Source of the DNA: Rubripirellula obstinata
GTDB lineage: Bacteria > Planctomycetota > Planctomycetia > Pirellulales > Pirellulaceae
Direction: 5' to 3'
DNA: 64,000 bases
Assembly: GCF_001642955.1 (NCBI RefSeq)
Contig: NZ_LWSK01000001.1
Location: forward strand, 124,001-188,000
Below, piece by piece: positions 18,511-27,680 of this stretch (positions are counted from its first letter, which is position 1; each line of letters opens with the position of its first letter). The notes under the pieces were generated by a model. That model ran no database searches. It saw only the letters and a program-made list of their open reading frames with translations, and was not told where the DNA came from. Position numbers and translations under genes: made by a program.

Positions 18511-21500
18511 TTAATTCCAGGTCGCCAATTCGGCTGACACGAATCGGATTCTTGTCAGCAGTTTGCCGCGATGGTTTTCACAGAACGCGGCCAGTGCGAT
18601 CACGCCGACGCCAAGCACGACGCCACAGATCCACAACAGGTTGACGTTGTGAATGGTCGATCGAATGACCATGGCGACCAAGTCGGCAAACAAAAATGCG
18701 GAACCAGCGTAGACGAGCGATCGAATGCGTAGCCCAATGGCGACCAAAATCACCAGCACGCTCAACACCAAAAGCGTCAGGATGTGGATCCAATCGCCAC
18801 CGACGACTTCTAGCAGCGGCGAGCACAGGATGGTGAGTGCAGCGATGTATCGCAGAGGATCGTGTGCGGGTTTTGGCAATTCACGCTTCATCAGTTCGAC
18901 GAATACAAGAATCGACATCCCGATCGGCACCAAGTAGAGTTCCGGTGCGGTCCAGCCCAGCGAACGCCACGACAAAAACAGACCCGCGTTGGCAATGATC
19001 AATCCCGGCACCCAGAACTTCTCGCGATGCATGACATACGATTGGTGGAAATAGATTCCCGCCGCGATCATCAACGCCAATGCTCCAAGTGCTGGCGACG
19101 TGCCTGAAATGCCCAACACGACCCGTCCGATCGCCAGAAACGCGACGATCGCTGGCAACGAAAGCCCGATCCACAACATCGGACGCTGCAGGATTTGAAT
19201 CTTTTGGTTTCGCTCGGCGAACAGTGCGATCGACAATCCAGCGATCGACAAACCCAGCAACACAAACTGGCTAAGGCCGGCACCGATCGAAATCACGCCT
19301 TGTGCAAACAAGAATCCCGTCGCGATGCCGATCAACGCACATGCGGACCAGACGCGGCGTTCTTCTTGTTGCCCAGTATCTTGCGATAGGTTAATCGCTT
19401 GCAGGATTTCAGCGACTGCTAAGACTGCCATGCCCACTGTCATTGCCGAGATCATCAGTAAGCCGAACTGAGGCCCCACAAACGCGGTCGCCATCAACAC
19501 AGCCGCACCGCCTCGCAAAACAGACGCCCAGTACTTGCAATCGGTGCATTGCCAGCGGCCTGCCAAGTAGTCGAACGCAAGCACGCTGACGCATCCGGTC
19601 AAGAAGACAGGTGCGACCGCGGCGAAGCTGATCGATGGCATAAATCCATGCATCAACCATCCGTGGCAACCACCCAGTGCGGCCGCCAGCAAGAGCAACT
19701 GAATGTTGGTGATGATTGCCAACGACACTTGACCTTGGTTGCTCTGTTTTCGGTACTGCCATGCCAGTGATGCAATCGCAAGCATGGCCACGCAACGCAT
19801 CGGCAAGTCAAACGACAAACAACTGATCGCTAACAATCCGACCAACCACGCTTGGGCCACGGTACGCACCGAATGGGAATCCTGGATGGTGTGGTTTTCA
19901 ATGGAGCGAGATGCAAACATCAGTAAGCATTGAACCGACGCCCACACCAACAACAGCGATTCAAAGGAGAATTGAACGCCCAGCGAAATCAAACTGGACG
20001 TGACAACGATCGGCAGCGTGCATGCTGCCGCGGCCTGCAGGTGAACGTTACGCAAACGCCATGCAACCACCGACATCCACACCAGACCAGCGATTGCGAC
20101 CAAACTGAATCCAAGCATCGGTGCCGATCCACTGAATAGCCAAGCAACGTGTTGAAACAGCAAGCTGGGTCCGTACAAACACGCTAACAAGACCAACAGC
20201 CCCGCCACGGCCAAGTCAAACAAAGGCAAGAAAAACACAGCGATTCGCTTGGACACCGGCCCCAGCGGTGCAGCGATCAACGTCGCGTCGTCTTGCGGAT
20301 TGATCGCCAATCCCAACGATCGTCGCAGTTGCGAAAACGATGAAGCCACGTTCCCGCGTTGGACAACCAAGTACGCAACCATCAAGTACGCAGCCATCGA
20401 GCACCCGATCAACACGAGCGTCGTTGTGTGAGCGAGATCAACCAGCGGGAAATCCAAACCAATCGCCCATCGAATGATGGCGTACCCGGTTAAAACCCAA
20501 CCACCCAATGCCGCAAAGTAGTTCGGTGTTCGCAGCACATAAATGACCAGTGCAAAGATCAAGAATGCAAACTGGACCATCGCCGCCATCGTCAATGGCT
20601 GTCCTGTTTTCGCAACGCTACTCAACATCCAATGGATCGCGACCAACGTGGTCAGTGCAAAACCAGTTGACTGATAAAACTTGCGATCACGCCCATCGCT
20701 ACGCCTCATCCAGCGTCCGTTTTCGCCGACGGGAATCTTGTTCGCCAATCGGTCCGGCCACTCGCTGACTGTCAGCAATACGCCCAGCCCTGCCAACCCC
20801 GTTGCGATCCAGGACAGATCAATCGACGCGTAACCCATTTCAGTCACAACTGGAATGGCAACCGCCCATGCAGCAACCAGTCCAATGATCGAGGGTACGA
20901 GGTACCTGCGGTCGGCAAACGCGATCGCGAACACAACAAAGGCGACACAATTTGCGGATGCGACAAAAAACAGCGAGGTCATGTCGGTCAAAGCAATTCC
21001 GAACAACGTGATCGCGACCACGGTCACGAAGTGCTTGATCGGACGGCTGAACTCCAATCGTTGCTGCAGTTGGAATCGTCGCGAACACGCGACCAGGATT
21101 CCCAGCAGCGGCAGGTACGTCAGGCCATACATCGAAAACGGAACACGATCGCGGTGGATCGCGTCTGCGGTTGCTGATCGTACCGTTGCAACGAAATCGC
21201 TGAACAAAACCGGCGAACACTGATAGGCAATCGCGACAACGATCAACGTGATCCAAACGAATCCCGGATGCCGCGTGTCTCTGGCAACCATGCCAAACAA
21301 GAACGCGGCAACAATCGCCGAGGGGATCAACGCATAAGTCGTTTCCCCAACATACGAGAATCCACTCATCGAAAGCACAACGCCAAGTGCCGTCAGCACG
21401 ACTCCGCCAAACATCGGAACGGCAATTGTCCAAGGCAGCGGGCGCACTAAATCTCCGGTGCGACGACGATACACTTCCGCGACCGTGCGTGCAGTCATCA

Positions 21501-22311
21501 ACACAGTCGCAGCGACCATCACGACGGCGAATCCGATCCACTGCATCGGCACGGCGTTGATGGCTTTGGTGCCGATCAAGATAACGAACTGCGATCCCAG
21601 CATTGCAATTGGCAGGAATCCAAATACGCGTGGCAATTGGTATTCCTCGGCCAACCAAAACGTGTGTCGGTTGACCTTCATGACGCCGATCGTAAAGACC
21701 AACCAACATCCAACCGCAAACGCTGCCGCAATCGCAGGCGACGTGATCGGCGGCACGACTCCGGCGATGCACAGCAATACAAAACTGATCAAGAATGTCG
21801 TCTGTCGCCCGCGAAGCCAATGATCCAGAATCGTTCGCGAAGCAAACCATAGCAGGCCGATCGCTGGGATCAGCAACCCGAAATCGCGGATCGCGTGCAA
21901 GCCATTTTGAACGGCGGTGCCAGAGGAAACCCAAGTCAGTGAAAGAAAACTGATCGGCAGCAGCAGCAACGTCAATGCGTGCAGAACGCGATACGTCGCG
22001 CTGAGCCGCAAGCGTTTTCGGCAGACTTCGGCTGCCAAGAAAATCGTACCGGTGTAAACAAGAATCGTCAGATACTTCAGTGCCGGCGTCCACTGCGGCC
22101 AGGCTTTGGTGACCAGCATCAACGACGATCCCAACACAATCGCAGCACCGACAACCAGCATCCATTTAATGTTCTTCTCTTGAAAGAAGCTGTTCAAAAA
22201 CGATTCCAGATACGATTGATCGTTCGATTCGAGCTCACGCTGGTCGGCGGAGCCTTGCGGAATCGAAGGTGGCGAATCTAACGGACAGGTATCCAACGAA
22301 GATTGAGGCAT
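18511..22311 (-). CDS. Very large polytopic membrane protein of unknown function
   Basis: A 1266-residue integral membrane protein. After about 50 hydrophilic N-terminal residues (start ATG at 22311, MPQSSLDTCPLDSPPSIPQG) the chain is a near-continuous series of hydrophobic helices with short polar loops, roughly 35 by eye. There is no recognisable catalytic domain. A few loops are arginine-rich (CRKRLRLSATYR, EWPDRLANKIPVGENGRWMR), consistent with positive-inside loops. Codons upstream of 22311 (TTG, GTG) could extend it by four residues only. It is the first gene of a minus-strand unit with pspA. A role in envelope stress sensing or lipid/ion transport is a guess from position. Confidence 0.85.
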   Translation of the reverse strand: MPQSSLDTCPLDSPPSIPQGSADQRELESNDQSYLESFLNSFFQEKNIKWMLVVGAAIVLGSSLMLVTKAWPQWTPALKYLTILVYTGTIFLAAEVCRKRLRLSATYRVLHALTLLLLPISFLSLTWVSSGTAVQNGLHAIRDFGLLIPAIGLLWFASRTILDHWLRGRQTTFLISFVLLCIAGVVPPITSPAIAAAFAVGCWLVFTIGVMKVNRHTFWLAEEYQLPRVFGFLPIAMLGSQFVILIGTKAINAVPMQWIGFAVVMVAATVLMTARTVAEVYRRRTGDLVRPLPWTIAVPMFGGVVLTALGVVLSMSGFSYVGETTYALIPSAIVAAFLFGMVARDTRHPGFVWITLIVVAIAYQCSPVLFSDFVATVRSATADAIHRDRVPFSMYGLTYLPLLGILVACSRRFQLQQRLEFSRPIKHFVTVVAITLFGIALTDMTSLFFVASANCVAFVVFAIAFADRRYLVPSIIGLVAAWAVAIPVVTEMGYASIDLSWIATGLAGLGVLLTVSEWPDRLANKIPVGENGRWMRRSDGRDRKFYQSTGFALTTLVAIHWMLSSVAKTGQPLTMAAMVQFAFLIFALVIYVLRTPNYFAALGGWVLTGYAIIRWAIGLDFPLVDLAHTTTLVLIGCSMAAYLMVAYLVVQRGNVASSFSQLRRSLGLAINPQDDATLIAAPLGPVSKRIAVFFLPLFDLAVAGLLVLLACLYGPSLLFQHVAWLFSGSAPMLGFSLVAIAGLVWMSVVAWRLRNVHLQAAAACTLPIVVTSSLISLGVQFSFESLLLVWASVQCLLMFASRSIENHTIQDSHSVRTVAQAWLVGLLAISCLSFDLPMRCVAMLAIASLAWQYRKQSNQGQVSLAIITNIQLLLLAAALGGCHGWLMHGFMPSISFAAVAPVFLTGCVSVLAFDYLAGRWQCTDCKYWASVLRGGAAVLMATAFVGPQFGLLMISAMTVGMAVLAVAEILQAINLSQDTGQQEERRVWSACALIGIATGFLFAQGVISIGAGLSQFVLLGLSIAGLSIALFAERNQKIQILQRPMLWIGLSLPAIVAFLAIGRVVLGISGTSPALGALALMIAAGIYFHQSYVMHREKFWVPGLIIANAGLFLSWRSLGWTAPELYLVPIGMSILVFVELMKRELPKPAHDPLRYIAALTILCSPLLEVVGGDWIHILTLLVLSVLVILVAIGLRIRSLVYAGSAFLFADLVAMVIRSTIHNVNLLWICGVVLGVGVIALAAFCENHRGKLLTRIRFVSAELATWN

Positions 22312-22712
22312 CTGCTTCACCAAGTCACAAGAGCACGTTTGCCGCCCCGCGGGCGACTCCTTTGGGAATAGAGCCCACGGTGGTGTGGACGTTTCGGTGA
22401 AATTTCAGAAATCTGGATGCCTCTCAGTGAACGCAGAGCTCCACACGGCCTACGTATGTGAATCGGCAACCAATGGTGGCGTTTACCAAGAAACCGTTTT
22501 AAACAACCCTCGGGGGTTGCCGGCGACCTGCATGTAGCTGATCCCGCCAGGGTTCAGTTGAGCTTGATCCGATCGTGGCCTGAACCCTGGCGGGATCAGC
22601 TACGCTTTAAAATAGTCTCTAATAAGTGGGGAACTTTGCTGTCCATAGGTTGATGGTTCCGTTGGTCCTGTGTCGGCTAGTCCCGCAATTGAGCGGCGGT
22701 TAAAAAACGTCA
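22312..22712. other. Divergent intergenic region with one inverted-repeat element
   Basis: Lies between the starts of the giant membrane protein gene (minus) and moaE (plus). Apart from the element at 22534-22603 I see nothing definite. Promoters for both flanking genes must be here but no clear -35/-10 pair stands out. Confidence 0.5.
22534..22603. repeat. GATCCCGCCAGGGTTCAG inverted repeat, copy 2
   Basis: Left arm gtagctgatcccgccagggt then tcag; right arm ctgaaccctggcgggatcag then ctac; 22-nt loop. Perfect over the arms. It lies between divergent genes, so it cannot be simply a terminator. Confidence 0.9.
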
Positions 22713-23165
22713 ATGTCTGCACCAAAGATCCATATTGAAATCGTCGATCAACCGATCGAATCTCATCCTGACCTGATGGCGCAGAGGCGATTCCTGGACG
22801 ATCCCGATACCGGTGCGCACGTTTGGTTCTACGGTGTGACCCGCCGCACGACCGGTGACCAAATCACCGAAAGTCTGTCCTACGAAGCCCATCCCACGAT
22901 GGCCGTCAAAGAGCTTGGCCGATTGGCAGAGGAAGCGGTTTTGACATTTGGGCTGCACCGGTTGTTGATCGTGCATCGCGTCGGCGAGGTTCCTGTTGGC
23001 ATGGCTAGCGTGGTGATCGGCTGCAGCGGGGCTCATCGCGCCGAGGTGTTCACGGCCGTACCCTGGATTATGGATAACCTGAAACGCGACGTACCGATTT
23101 GGAAAAGAGAGACCTTCCAGGATGGTGAAAAGTTGTGGGTTCATCCCAAGGAAGGTGGTGCATGA
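22713..23165 (+). CDS. moaE: Molybdopterin synthase catalytic subunit MoaE
   Basis: Large subunit of molybdopterin synthase, which inserts two sulfurs from MoaD thiocarboxylate into precursor Z (cyclic pyranopterin phosphate) to give molybdopterin. The 150-residue protein has the expected pattern: VWFYGVTRRTT near residue 37, SYEAHPTMAVKEL, IVHRVGEVPVG, SGAHRAEVF with the conserved A-H-R, and PIWKRETFQDGEKLWV with the catalytic lysines. The start ATG at 22713 is supported by family length. MoaD, its partner, is not in the window. The stop overlaps the next gene start (ATGA), so moaE and the cysteine desulfurase-like gene are translationally coupled. Confidence 0.93.
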   Translation: MSAPKIHIEIVDQPIESHPDLMAQRRFLDDPDTGAHVWFYGVTRRTTGDQITESLSYEAHPTMAVKELGRLAEEAVLTFGLHRLLIVHRVGEVPVGMASVVIGCSGAHRAEVFTAVPWIMDNLKRDVPIWKRETFQDGEKLWVHPKEGGA

Positions 23166-24313
23166 CCGGTCAACGACGTATCTATCTGGATCATGCCGCC
23201 ACGTCTTGGCCCAAGCACGATACGGTGCTGAAAGCGATGGACGAATTCGCGCGAGATTGTGGTGCGACCGCAGGTCGCGGTGCTTATCAATCGTCGATGG
23301 CTGCCAATCAAATTTTGGCGAAGACGCGTGTGGCGATCGCCAAGCTAATTGGTGCTGAATCAACCAACTGCATTTCGTTTCACAGTGGTGGGACGGCGGC
23401 GCTGAACGCAGCGATCCACGGTTTGTTGCGACCAGGTGATCATGTCGTCACGACGGCCGCTGAACACAACAGCGTCCTGCGACCGTTGCACTTTCTTGCA
23501 AAGCGTGATGCGATCCGGCTGACCATCGTTCCCGTCGATGATTCCGGAATCGTTGATGCACTGGGCGTGGTTGAGGCCGTTGAAGATGACACGCGAATGG
23601 TTGCAGTCACCGCTGCCAGTAACGTGACCGGCGCAGTCCAGCCGATCAGTGCAATTGGCAAAGCGTTGAAAGATCGATCAGCGTTATTTCTTTGCGATGC
23701 AGCGCAGGTCTTTGGTGCCGCCCCGATCAATGTCGTTGACAGTCATATCGACGTGTTGGCGTCACCGGGACACAAAGCCAGTGGCGGTCCATCGGGAACA
23801 GGGCTTCTGTATGTCAACGAACGACTGCATGACGAAATTGAGCCGTCGATTCAAGGTGGAACCGGCAGCATGAGCGAGTCATTGGACATGCCGACATCGT
23901 TCCCGGAAAAGCTGGAAGCAGGGAATTTGCATGTGTCCGGAATCGCTGGATGGCTGACTTCGCTAGAACGTTTGAAGCTGGACCGAACCGAAGAACATTG
24001 CCGCGAACTTTCCCGCAAACTTCATGACGGCCTTCGTGCCATTGCGGGCACTCACGTGTTTGGGAAACCCGGACCGATACCCATCGCCAGCGTTCAAATT
24101 GACGGTCTTTCCGCGAGCGATGTTGCGATGATTTTGGATTCCGAATTCGGTATCGAGGTCCGGTCGGGGTTGCATTGTGCAGCTTTAATTCACCGGTGCA
24201 TCGGGACGGCGGACGAAGGTACGGTTAGAATCAGTGCTGGAGCTGAAACCACGACCGCCGACATCGATGCGGTCATTGAAGCCGTGACCCAAATCGCCAG
24301 TTCAATCCGCTAA
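23162..24313 (+). CDS. Cysteine desulfurase-like class V aminotransferase
   Basis: PLP enzyme of 383 residues that should release sulfur from cysteine as an enzyme-bound persulfide. The start ATG at 23162 overlaps the moaE stop. Motifs: YLDHAATSWPKH at the N-terminus, TTAAEHNSVLRPL, the aspartate in LFLCDAAQVFGA, the PLP lysine in ASPGHKASGGPSGTG, and the active-site cysteine in VRSGLHCAAL near the C-terminus, typical of the subfamily whose sequence ends R-S/T-G-L-H-C-A. The coupling with moaE suggests it supplies sulfur to molybdopterin synthesis (normally the route is desulfurase to MoeB/MoaD), but this is inference; the enzyme could also serve general Fe-S or thiolation needs. Confidence 0.92.
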   Translation: MTGQRRIYLDHAATSWPKHDTVLKAMDEFARDCGATAGRGAYQSSMAANQILAKTRVAIAKLIGAESTNCISFHSGGTAALNAAIHGLLRPGDHVVTTAAEHNSVLRPLHFLAKRDAIRLTIVPVDDSGIVDALGVVEAVEDDTRMVAVTAASNVTGAVQPISAIGKALKDRSALFLCDAAQVFGAAPINVVDSHIDVLASPGHKASGGPSGTGLLYVNERLHDEIEPSIQGGTGSMSESLDMPTSFPEKLEAGNLHVSGIAGWLTSLERLKLDRTEEHCRELSRKLHDGLRAIAGTHVFGKPGPIPIASVQIDGLSASDVAMILDSEFGIEVRSGLHCAALIHRCIGTADEGTVRISAGAETTTADIDAVIEAVTQIASSIR

Positions 24314-24337
24314 TCGTTGCCAAGGAAGTGACCACTG

Positions 24338-24781
24338 ATGAGCCGCAAAGAAGAATCCAAGACGAAAGACAAACAACCCTGGTACGCCGACGGTTTGCAA
24401 TTCGAATGCACTCAGTGCGGTGATTGCTGTAGCGGCGAACCTGGCTTCGTTTGGGTCGACAAAGACGAGATTGCTGCGATGGCGAAAGAACTCGATTTGT
24501 CCGTCAAGAAATTCGAGCAGCAATACATTCGCAAAGTCGGCAAAGACAAGAGCTTGACCGAGTACGACGACGGTGACTGCATTTTGCTAGATCGCAAAAC
24601 TCGCAAATGCACCGTCTATGGTGGTCGTCCAACTCAATGCCGTACCTGGCCATTCTGGGATTCCAATCTGAAGAAAAAGAAAGACTGGAAAGAGACCTGT
24701 GCCGTGTGCCCCGGCGCAGGCAAGGGCAAACTTTACTCGTTGGATCACATCGAAAAGACACGCAAAGAAAAATCGGTGTGA
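24338..24781 (+). CDS. YkgJ-type CxxCxxCC cysteine cluster protein
   Basis: A 147-residue protein of the YkgJ/UPF0153 family with a predicted metal or Fe-S site. Cysteines are grouped as CTQCGDCC (about residues 26-33), then C in DGDCILLD, CTVYGGRPTQCRTWPFW and C in ETCAVCPGAGKG. The GEPGFVWVDKDEIAAMAKEL segment after the first cluster is typical of the family. The biochemical role is not established. It follows the desulfurase-like gene by 24 bp, so the two are probably co-transcribed, and the context suggests a link with sulfur or cofactor assembly. Confidence 0.88.
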   Translation: MSRKEESKTKDKQPWYADGLQFECTQCGDCCSGEPGFVWVDKDEIAAMAKELDLSVKKFEQQYIRKVGKDKSLTEYDDGDCILLDRKTRKCTVYGGRPTQCRTWPFWDSNLKKKKDWKETCAVCPGAGKGKLYSLDHIEKTRKEKSV

Positions 24782-24798
24782 CGACGTAGACGTTGCAC

Positions 24799-25269
24799 TT
24801 AGTGCTGGTGATCAAAAGCGGGTTCTTTGCCTTCGAAGGCTCGGTAGAAATCGAAGATCGAATCTTCCAACGCTTTTGCGGTCGCGGGATCAGCGGACTG
24901 CTTGGCCTTCATCGCCATCACCATCACTTTGTGGGCGGCCATCAATTTCTTTCCGTAAGCCGGATCGTCCGTCTTGATTTGTTGCGTCATAAAGTAAGTC
25001 GCAATGATCGACTGGATATTCGAGGCGTGCTCTTCTTTGGTGGTCACCCAACGGATTGCCTGGTTGATGTCTTGGGCCGCGGTGCTTCCCGCCAACTTGC
25101 CGAGTTCAATTTGAGCTTTTGAGATCGTGTGTTCGTCCTCAAGCATTCGCTCAAAACGCATTTGGGCGTCATAGATTCCGCAAGGCACTTGGCAATGCGC
25201 CGAGGCGACCGAATTGAAAATGACCGCGAGGGCAAGCGAAAACACGGTGGAGGCGAAAAATCGGTTCAT
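24799..25269 (-). CDS. sodN: Nickel superoxide dismutase with N-terminal signal peptide
   Basis: Ni-SOD, dismutating superoxide. The metal hook HCQVPCGIYD, with the His and both Cys ligands, is at residues 25-34. The protein starts at the ATG at 25269 (MNRFFASTVFSLALAVIFNS) and has a Sec-like signal peptide ending VASA, so signal peptidase cleavage after Ala24 would expose His25 as the N-terminal residue that ligates nickel. In Streptomyces that residue is exposed by a dedicated protease (SodX). No SodX gene is present in this window. The rest (156 residues total) has the four-helix pattern of the family with EEHASNIQSIIATYFMTQQI. It is convergent with the YkgJ-type gene. Confidence 0.93.
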   Translation of the reverse strand: MNRFFASTVFSLALAVIFNSVASAHCQVPCGIYDAQMRFERMLEDEHTISKAQIELGKLAGSTAAQDINQAIRWVTTKEEHASNIQSIIATYFMTQQIKTDDPAYGKKLMAAHKVMVMAMKAKQSADPATAKALEDSIFDFYRAFEGKEPAFDHQH

Positions 25270-25459
25270 GGTGAATACTCGTCTGAAGTGGGGAACGGCG
25301 GTTTGAATCAGCACGTATTGTAGTGACCAAGTCAAAACGTTGGCGAGGTGTGCCCGCGTCGCTAGATTTCATTTGATTCGATACACTTTGTGGCTTGCAA
25401 TTCAAGTGTCTTGGCGAGATTCCCGGACACAATTTCAACTTTCTAGAACGATTTTTCAA

Positions 25460-26452
25460 ATGACTAGCTTTGATGTTTTTGGTGTGGGGAATGCATTGGT
25501 CGATATCCAGGCCAGGGTGGACGATACGATGATTGAGCGACTGAAGCTGGATAAAGGCATCATGACGCTGGTCGAAGCGGATGTTCAGGCGGGGGTTCTG
25601 GACGAACTGAGTGGACTTCCGCTGAATCGTTGTGCCGGTGGTTCGGCGGCCAACACAATCGTTGCGGTCGCGGATTTTGGCGGATCAGCAGCGTTTGTCG
25701 GCAAAGTCGGCAAGGATGATGTCGGTGCTTTCTTTGTGGCCGACATGCGTGAACTTGGCATCGCGGTGGATGTGGATCCGGCGGATTTACCGACCGGAAC
25801 CTGTGCCGTCCTGATCACCGAAGACGCTCAGCGAACCATGCTGACCAACTTGTCCGCTTCGGTGACTTTGACTGCCGACGACATCGACGAGTCTTTGATC
25901 AAGGACGCGAAATACATCTACGTCGAAGGTTACCTGTTGACGGGTGATTCGACGAAAGCGGCAGCCTATCGAGCAATGGAACTGGCTCAAAAACACGGCA
26001 CCAAAATTGCTTTTACCGCTTCGGATCCATTCCTTGTCAACATGATCCGCGACGAGATTTGGGATCTGATCACCGGACCGGTGGACCTGTTTTTCTGTAA
26101 CGAAGAAGAAGCGATCAGCTTGACTGGCGAGAAAGACCCGATCAAAGCCGCCGCGAAGATTCACGAGCACGCGGAAAACGTGGCTTTGACGCTAGGCGAA
26201 AAGGGTTCGATCGTGATGCACGGCGGCGAATCTTTTCCGATCGAAGGCGTTTCGGTCAAAGCGATCGACACCACGGGCGCGGGCGACATGTACGCCGGCG
26301 GCCTACTGTACGGCATCACCAACGGCATGACTTGGCGGCAAGCCGGTCACTTGGCATCGCAAGCCGCCGGCCGGATCGTCTCGCAGATGGGCGCAAGACT
26401 CGATCACAAGTTCACGCCCGAAGATGTGAAGGCGTTTAGTGAACTGGATTGA
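25460..26452 (+). CDS. PfkB-family carbohydrate/nucleoside kinase (adenosine kinase-like)
   Basis: Ribokinase/PfkB family kinase of 330 residues. The ATG at 25460 is chosen because [20 protein letters not shown] is the typical N-terminus; the longer frame adds 40 unconserved codons. The first signature [16 protein letters not shown] occurs near residue 58 and the second, [17 protein letters not shown], near residue 271 with the catalytic aspartate. The N-terminus, the A-G-G-S-A-A-N-T motif and the [16 protein letters not shown] segment point to the adenosine kinase-like branch, which phosphorylates nucleosides or sugars; the substrate is not certain. Confidence 0.92.
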   Translation: MTSFDVFGVGNALVDIQARVDDTMIERLKLDKGIMTLVEADVQAGVLDELSGLPLNRCAGGSAANTIVAVADFGGSAAFVGKVGKDDVGAFFVADMRELGIAVDVDPADLPTGTCAVLITEDAQRTMLTNLSASVTLTADDIDESLIKDAKYIYVEGYLLTGDSTKAAAYRAMELAQKHGTKIAFTASDPFLVNMIRDEIWDLITGPVDLFFCNEEEAISLTGEKDPIKAAAKIHEHAENVALTLGEKGSIVMHGGESFPIEGVSVKAIDTTGAGDMYAGGLLYGITNGMTWRQAGHLASQAAGRIVSQMGARLDHKFTPEDVKAFSELD

Positions 26453-26479
26453 GATTTGGCAGCGATCGGTGGTGAACCA

Positions 26480-26577
26480 GCGATTGCAAATTGCAAGTTT
26501 AACAATGCAAATTGCAAATCTGGATGGTGATCAAATCAATTGCAAACTTGCAGTGTTCAACTTGCAATTTGCAATCC
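26480..26577 (+). terminator. Hairpin after the PfkB gene made of ttgcaaattgcaa repeats
   Basis: Perfect 18-nt inverted pair gattgcaaattgcaagtt (26482-26499) against aacttgcaatttgcaatc (26559-26576), with further attgcaaat/tgcaaactt repeats in the loop. It starts 27 bp after the stop codon. There is no U-tract, so it may be an RNA-stabilising or repeat element rather than an intrinsic terminator. Confidence 0.6.
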
Positions 26578-26615
26578 CATTACAACCAATCCGAGCCTGC
26601 CCCGACAACGATTCG

Positions 26616-26870
26616 CTACAGCAAACCGCCGTGAGTACGAATCGGTGTCATGTGGCTGGGTTGATCCAGGTGCCAGAACCGTTCCCACTCTTCGACGAGT
26701 GATCGAAGGTCTTCCGATGTGTACAGCATTTGCTGAACGCGTCGTTCGGGGCGAGCCGAGTAGATTGGCACGAAGCATCCGACCGAAGTCATGATGCACG
26801 CGCTGGCGAGCGTGATTTGAGCAAGCGACTTTGATAGTGAAAGTCGTTTAGTTTTAGGGGTGCGTCGCAT
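26616..26870 (-). CDS. Small lipoprotein of a planctomycete-type family
   Basis: An 84-residue protein with a basic N-terminus, a hydrophobic stretch (SLAQITLASACIMTSVGC) and lipobox TSVGC, so it should be lipid-anchored at Cys32. The mature 50 residues end with EEWERFWHLDQPSHMTPIRT, a wording I associate with small conserved planctomycete proteins, though I can give no function. It is monocistronic, about 110 bp from the HU gene on the same strand. Confidence 0.7.
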   Translation of the reverse strand: MRRTPKTKRLSLSKSLAQITLASACIMTSVGCFVPIYSARPERRVQQMLYTSEDLRSLVEEWERFWHLDQPSHMTPIRTHGGLL

Positions 26871-26979
26871 GGCGTTCCTCCGTGAACGGTTGCTTGCTCT
26901 TAAGTCAGTTTAAGTGGTCTGTTATGTCGTTGTCTTCGATCGCTGTCTTCAATCGCTGCGTCATTCCCGAGCCATCGAC

Positions 26980-27381
26980 TCAGGCGTCCCACCGTCCGCT
27001 AGGTGGCTCGGGGTCGGGTTTCCCCGAATTCGATTCGCCACCGGTTTGGTCGGTTGGATTGGTCGACTCGGATAAGTTGGCCGACAATTGGTCGATCATT
27101 TCATCTAAGTCCCGCACCTTTGCTTCCATGTATTTGCCAGGCTTAAAAGTGACGACATGCTTTCGGGGCACATCGACGCTTTGACCGGTTCTCGGATTGC
27201 GAGCCTTTCGAGCGGCACGAGGTTTGACCTCGAAAACACCGAAGTTCCGCAATTCGATCCTACGTTCTCTTACCAAGCAATCAACGATGGCGTCAAAGGT
27301 TTTTTGAACGATTTCTTTGGTTTGCTGCTGAGTCAGACCGACCTCTTCCGAGATCGTTCGCACGATATCTTTCTTGGTCAC
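26980..27381 (-). CDS. HU/IHF-family DNA-binding protein
   Basis: Histone-like nucleoid protein of 133 residues. The GTG at 27381 is preceded by GGAG at 5 nt spacing and gives [20 protein letters not shown] as the N-terminus; the longer frame adds 24 unconserved codons. The HU fold is complete: two helices, then [20 protein letters not shown], then the DNA-binding arm signature [23 protein letters not shown]-terminal tail of about 40 residues ([20 protein letters not shown] and a PDPEPPSG run) is acidic/polar and disordered, longer than typical HU. Confidence 0.93.
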   Translation of the reverse strand: MTKKDIVRTISEEVGLTQQQTKEIVQKTFDAIVDCLVRERRIELRNFGVFEVKPRAARKARNPRTGQSVDVPRKHVVTFKPGKYMEAKVRDLDEMIDQLSANLSESTNPTDQTGGESNSGKPDPEPPSGRWDA

Positions 27382-27577
27382 TCTGACTCCTTGAAATCCA
27401 TTGGCTCGGCGACGGGAATCGCTGTAAACCCTTTGCCACTTTAAACTTAACAATCGTCAGTCTAGGTGGCTCCGAGAGACAGGTCAAGATCGCTACGGGC
27501 CAAAAACTGCAAGGCTTCCCCAAAAGGAAACGTTCACATCAACCGTATCGACCGGAATAACCGGCAAACTTTAGAAA

Positions 27578-27680
27578 AAGCTATTAGCTGTTAGCTGTTA
27601 GCTGTTAGCTGTTAGCTAAAAACGCCTGCTGAATTCAATTCGCTAATCGCTAATCGCTAACAGCTAATCGCTAATCCCTA
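27578..27680. repeat. GCTAATCGCTAACAGC hairpin element, copy 1
   Basis: Left half is five tandem copies of ttagctg (27582-27619), right half cgctaatcgctaatcgctaa with cagctaatcgctaat. The two halves pair (agctgttagc against gctaacagct). A related hairpin is at 52977-53070 inside the export-type operon. It overlaps the stop codon of the DUF4272 gene. The rest of 27382-27677 holds no gene. Confidence 0.75.

Noticed and set aside
20840-22165. 441-codon open frame on the minus strand
   Set aside because: Lies wholly inside the giant membrane protein gene in another frame; Cys/Arg/Asp-rich composition and no family likeness, typical of a GC-driven shadow.
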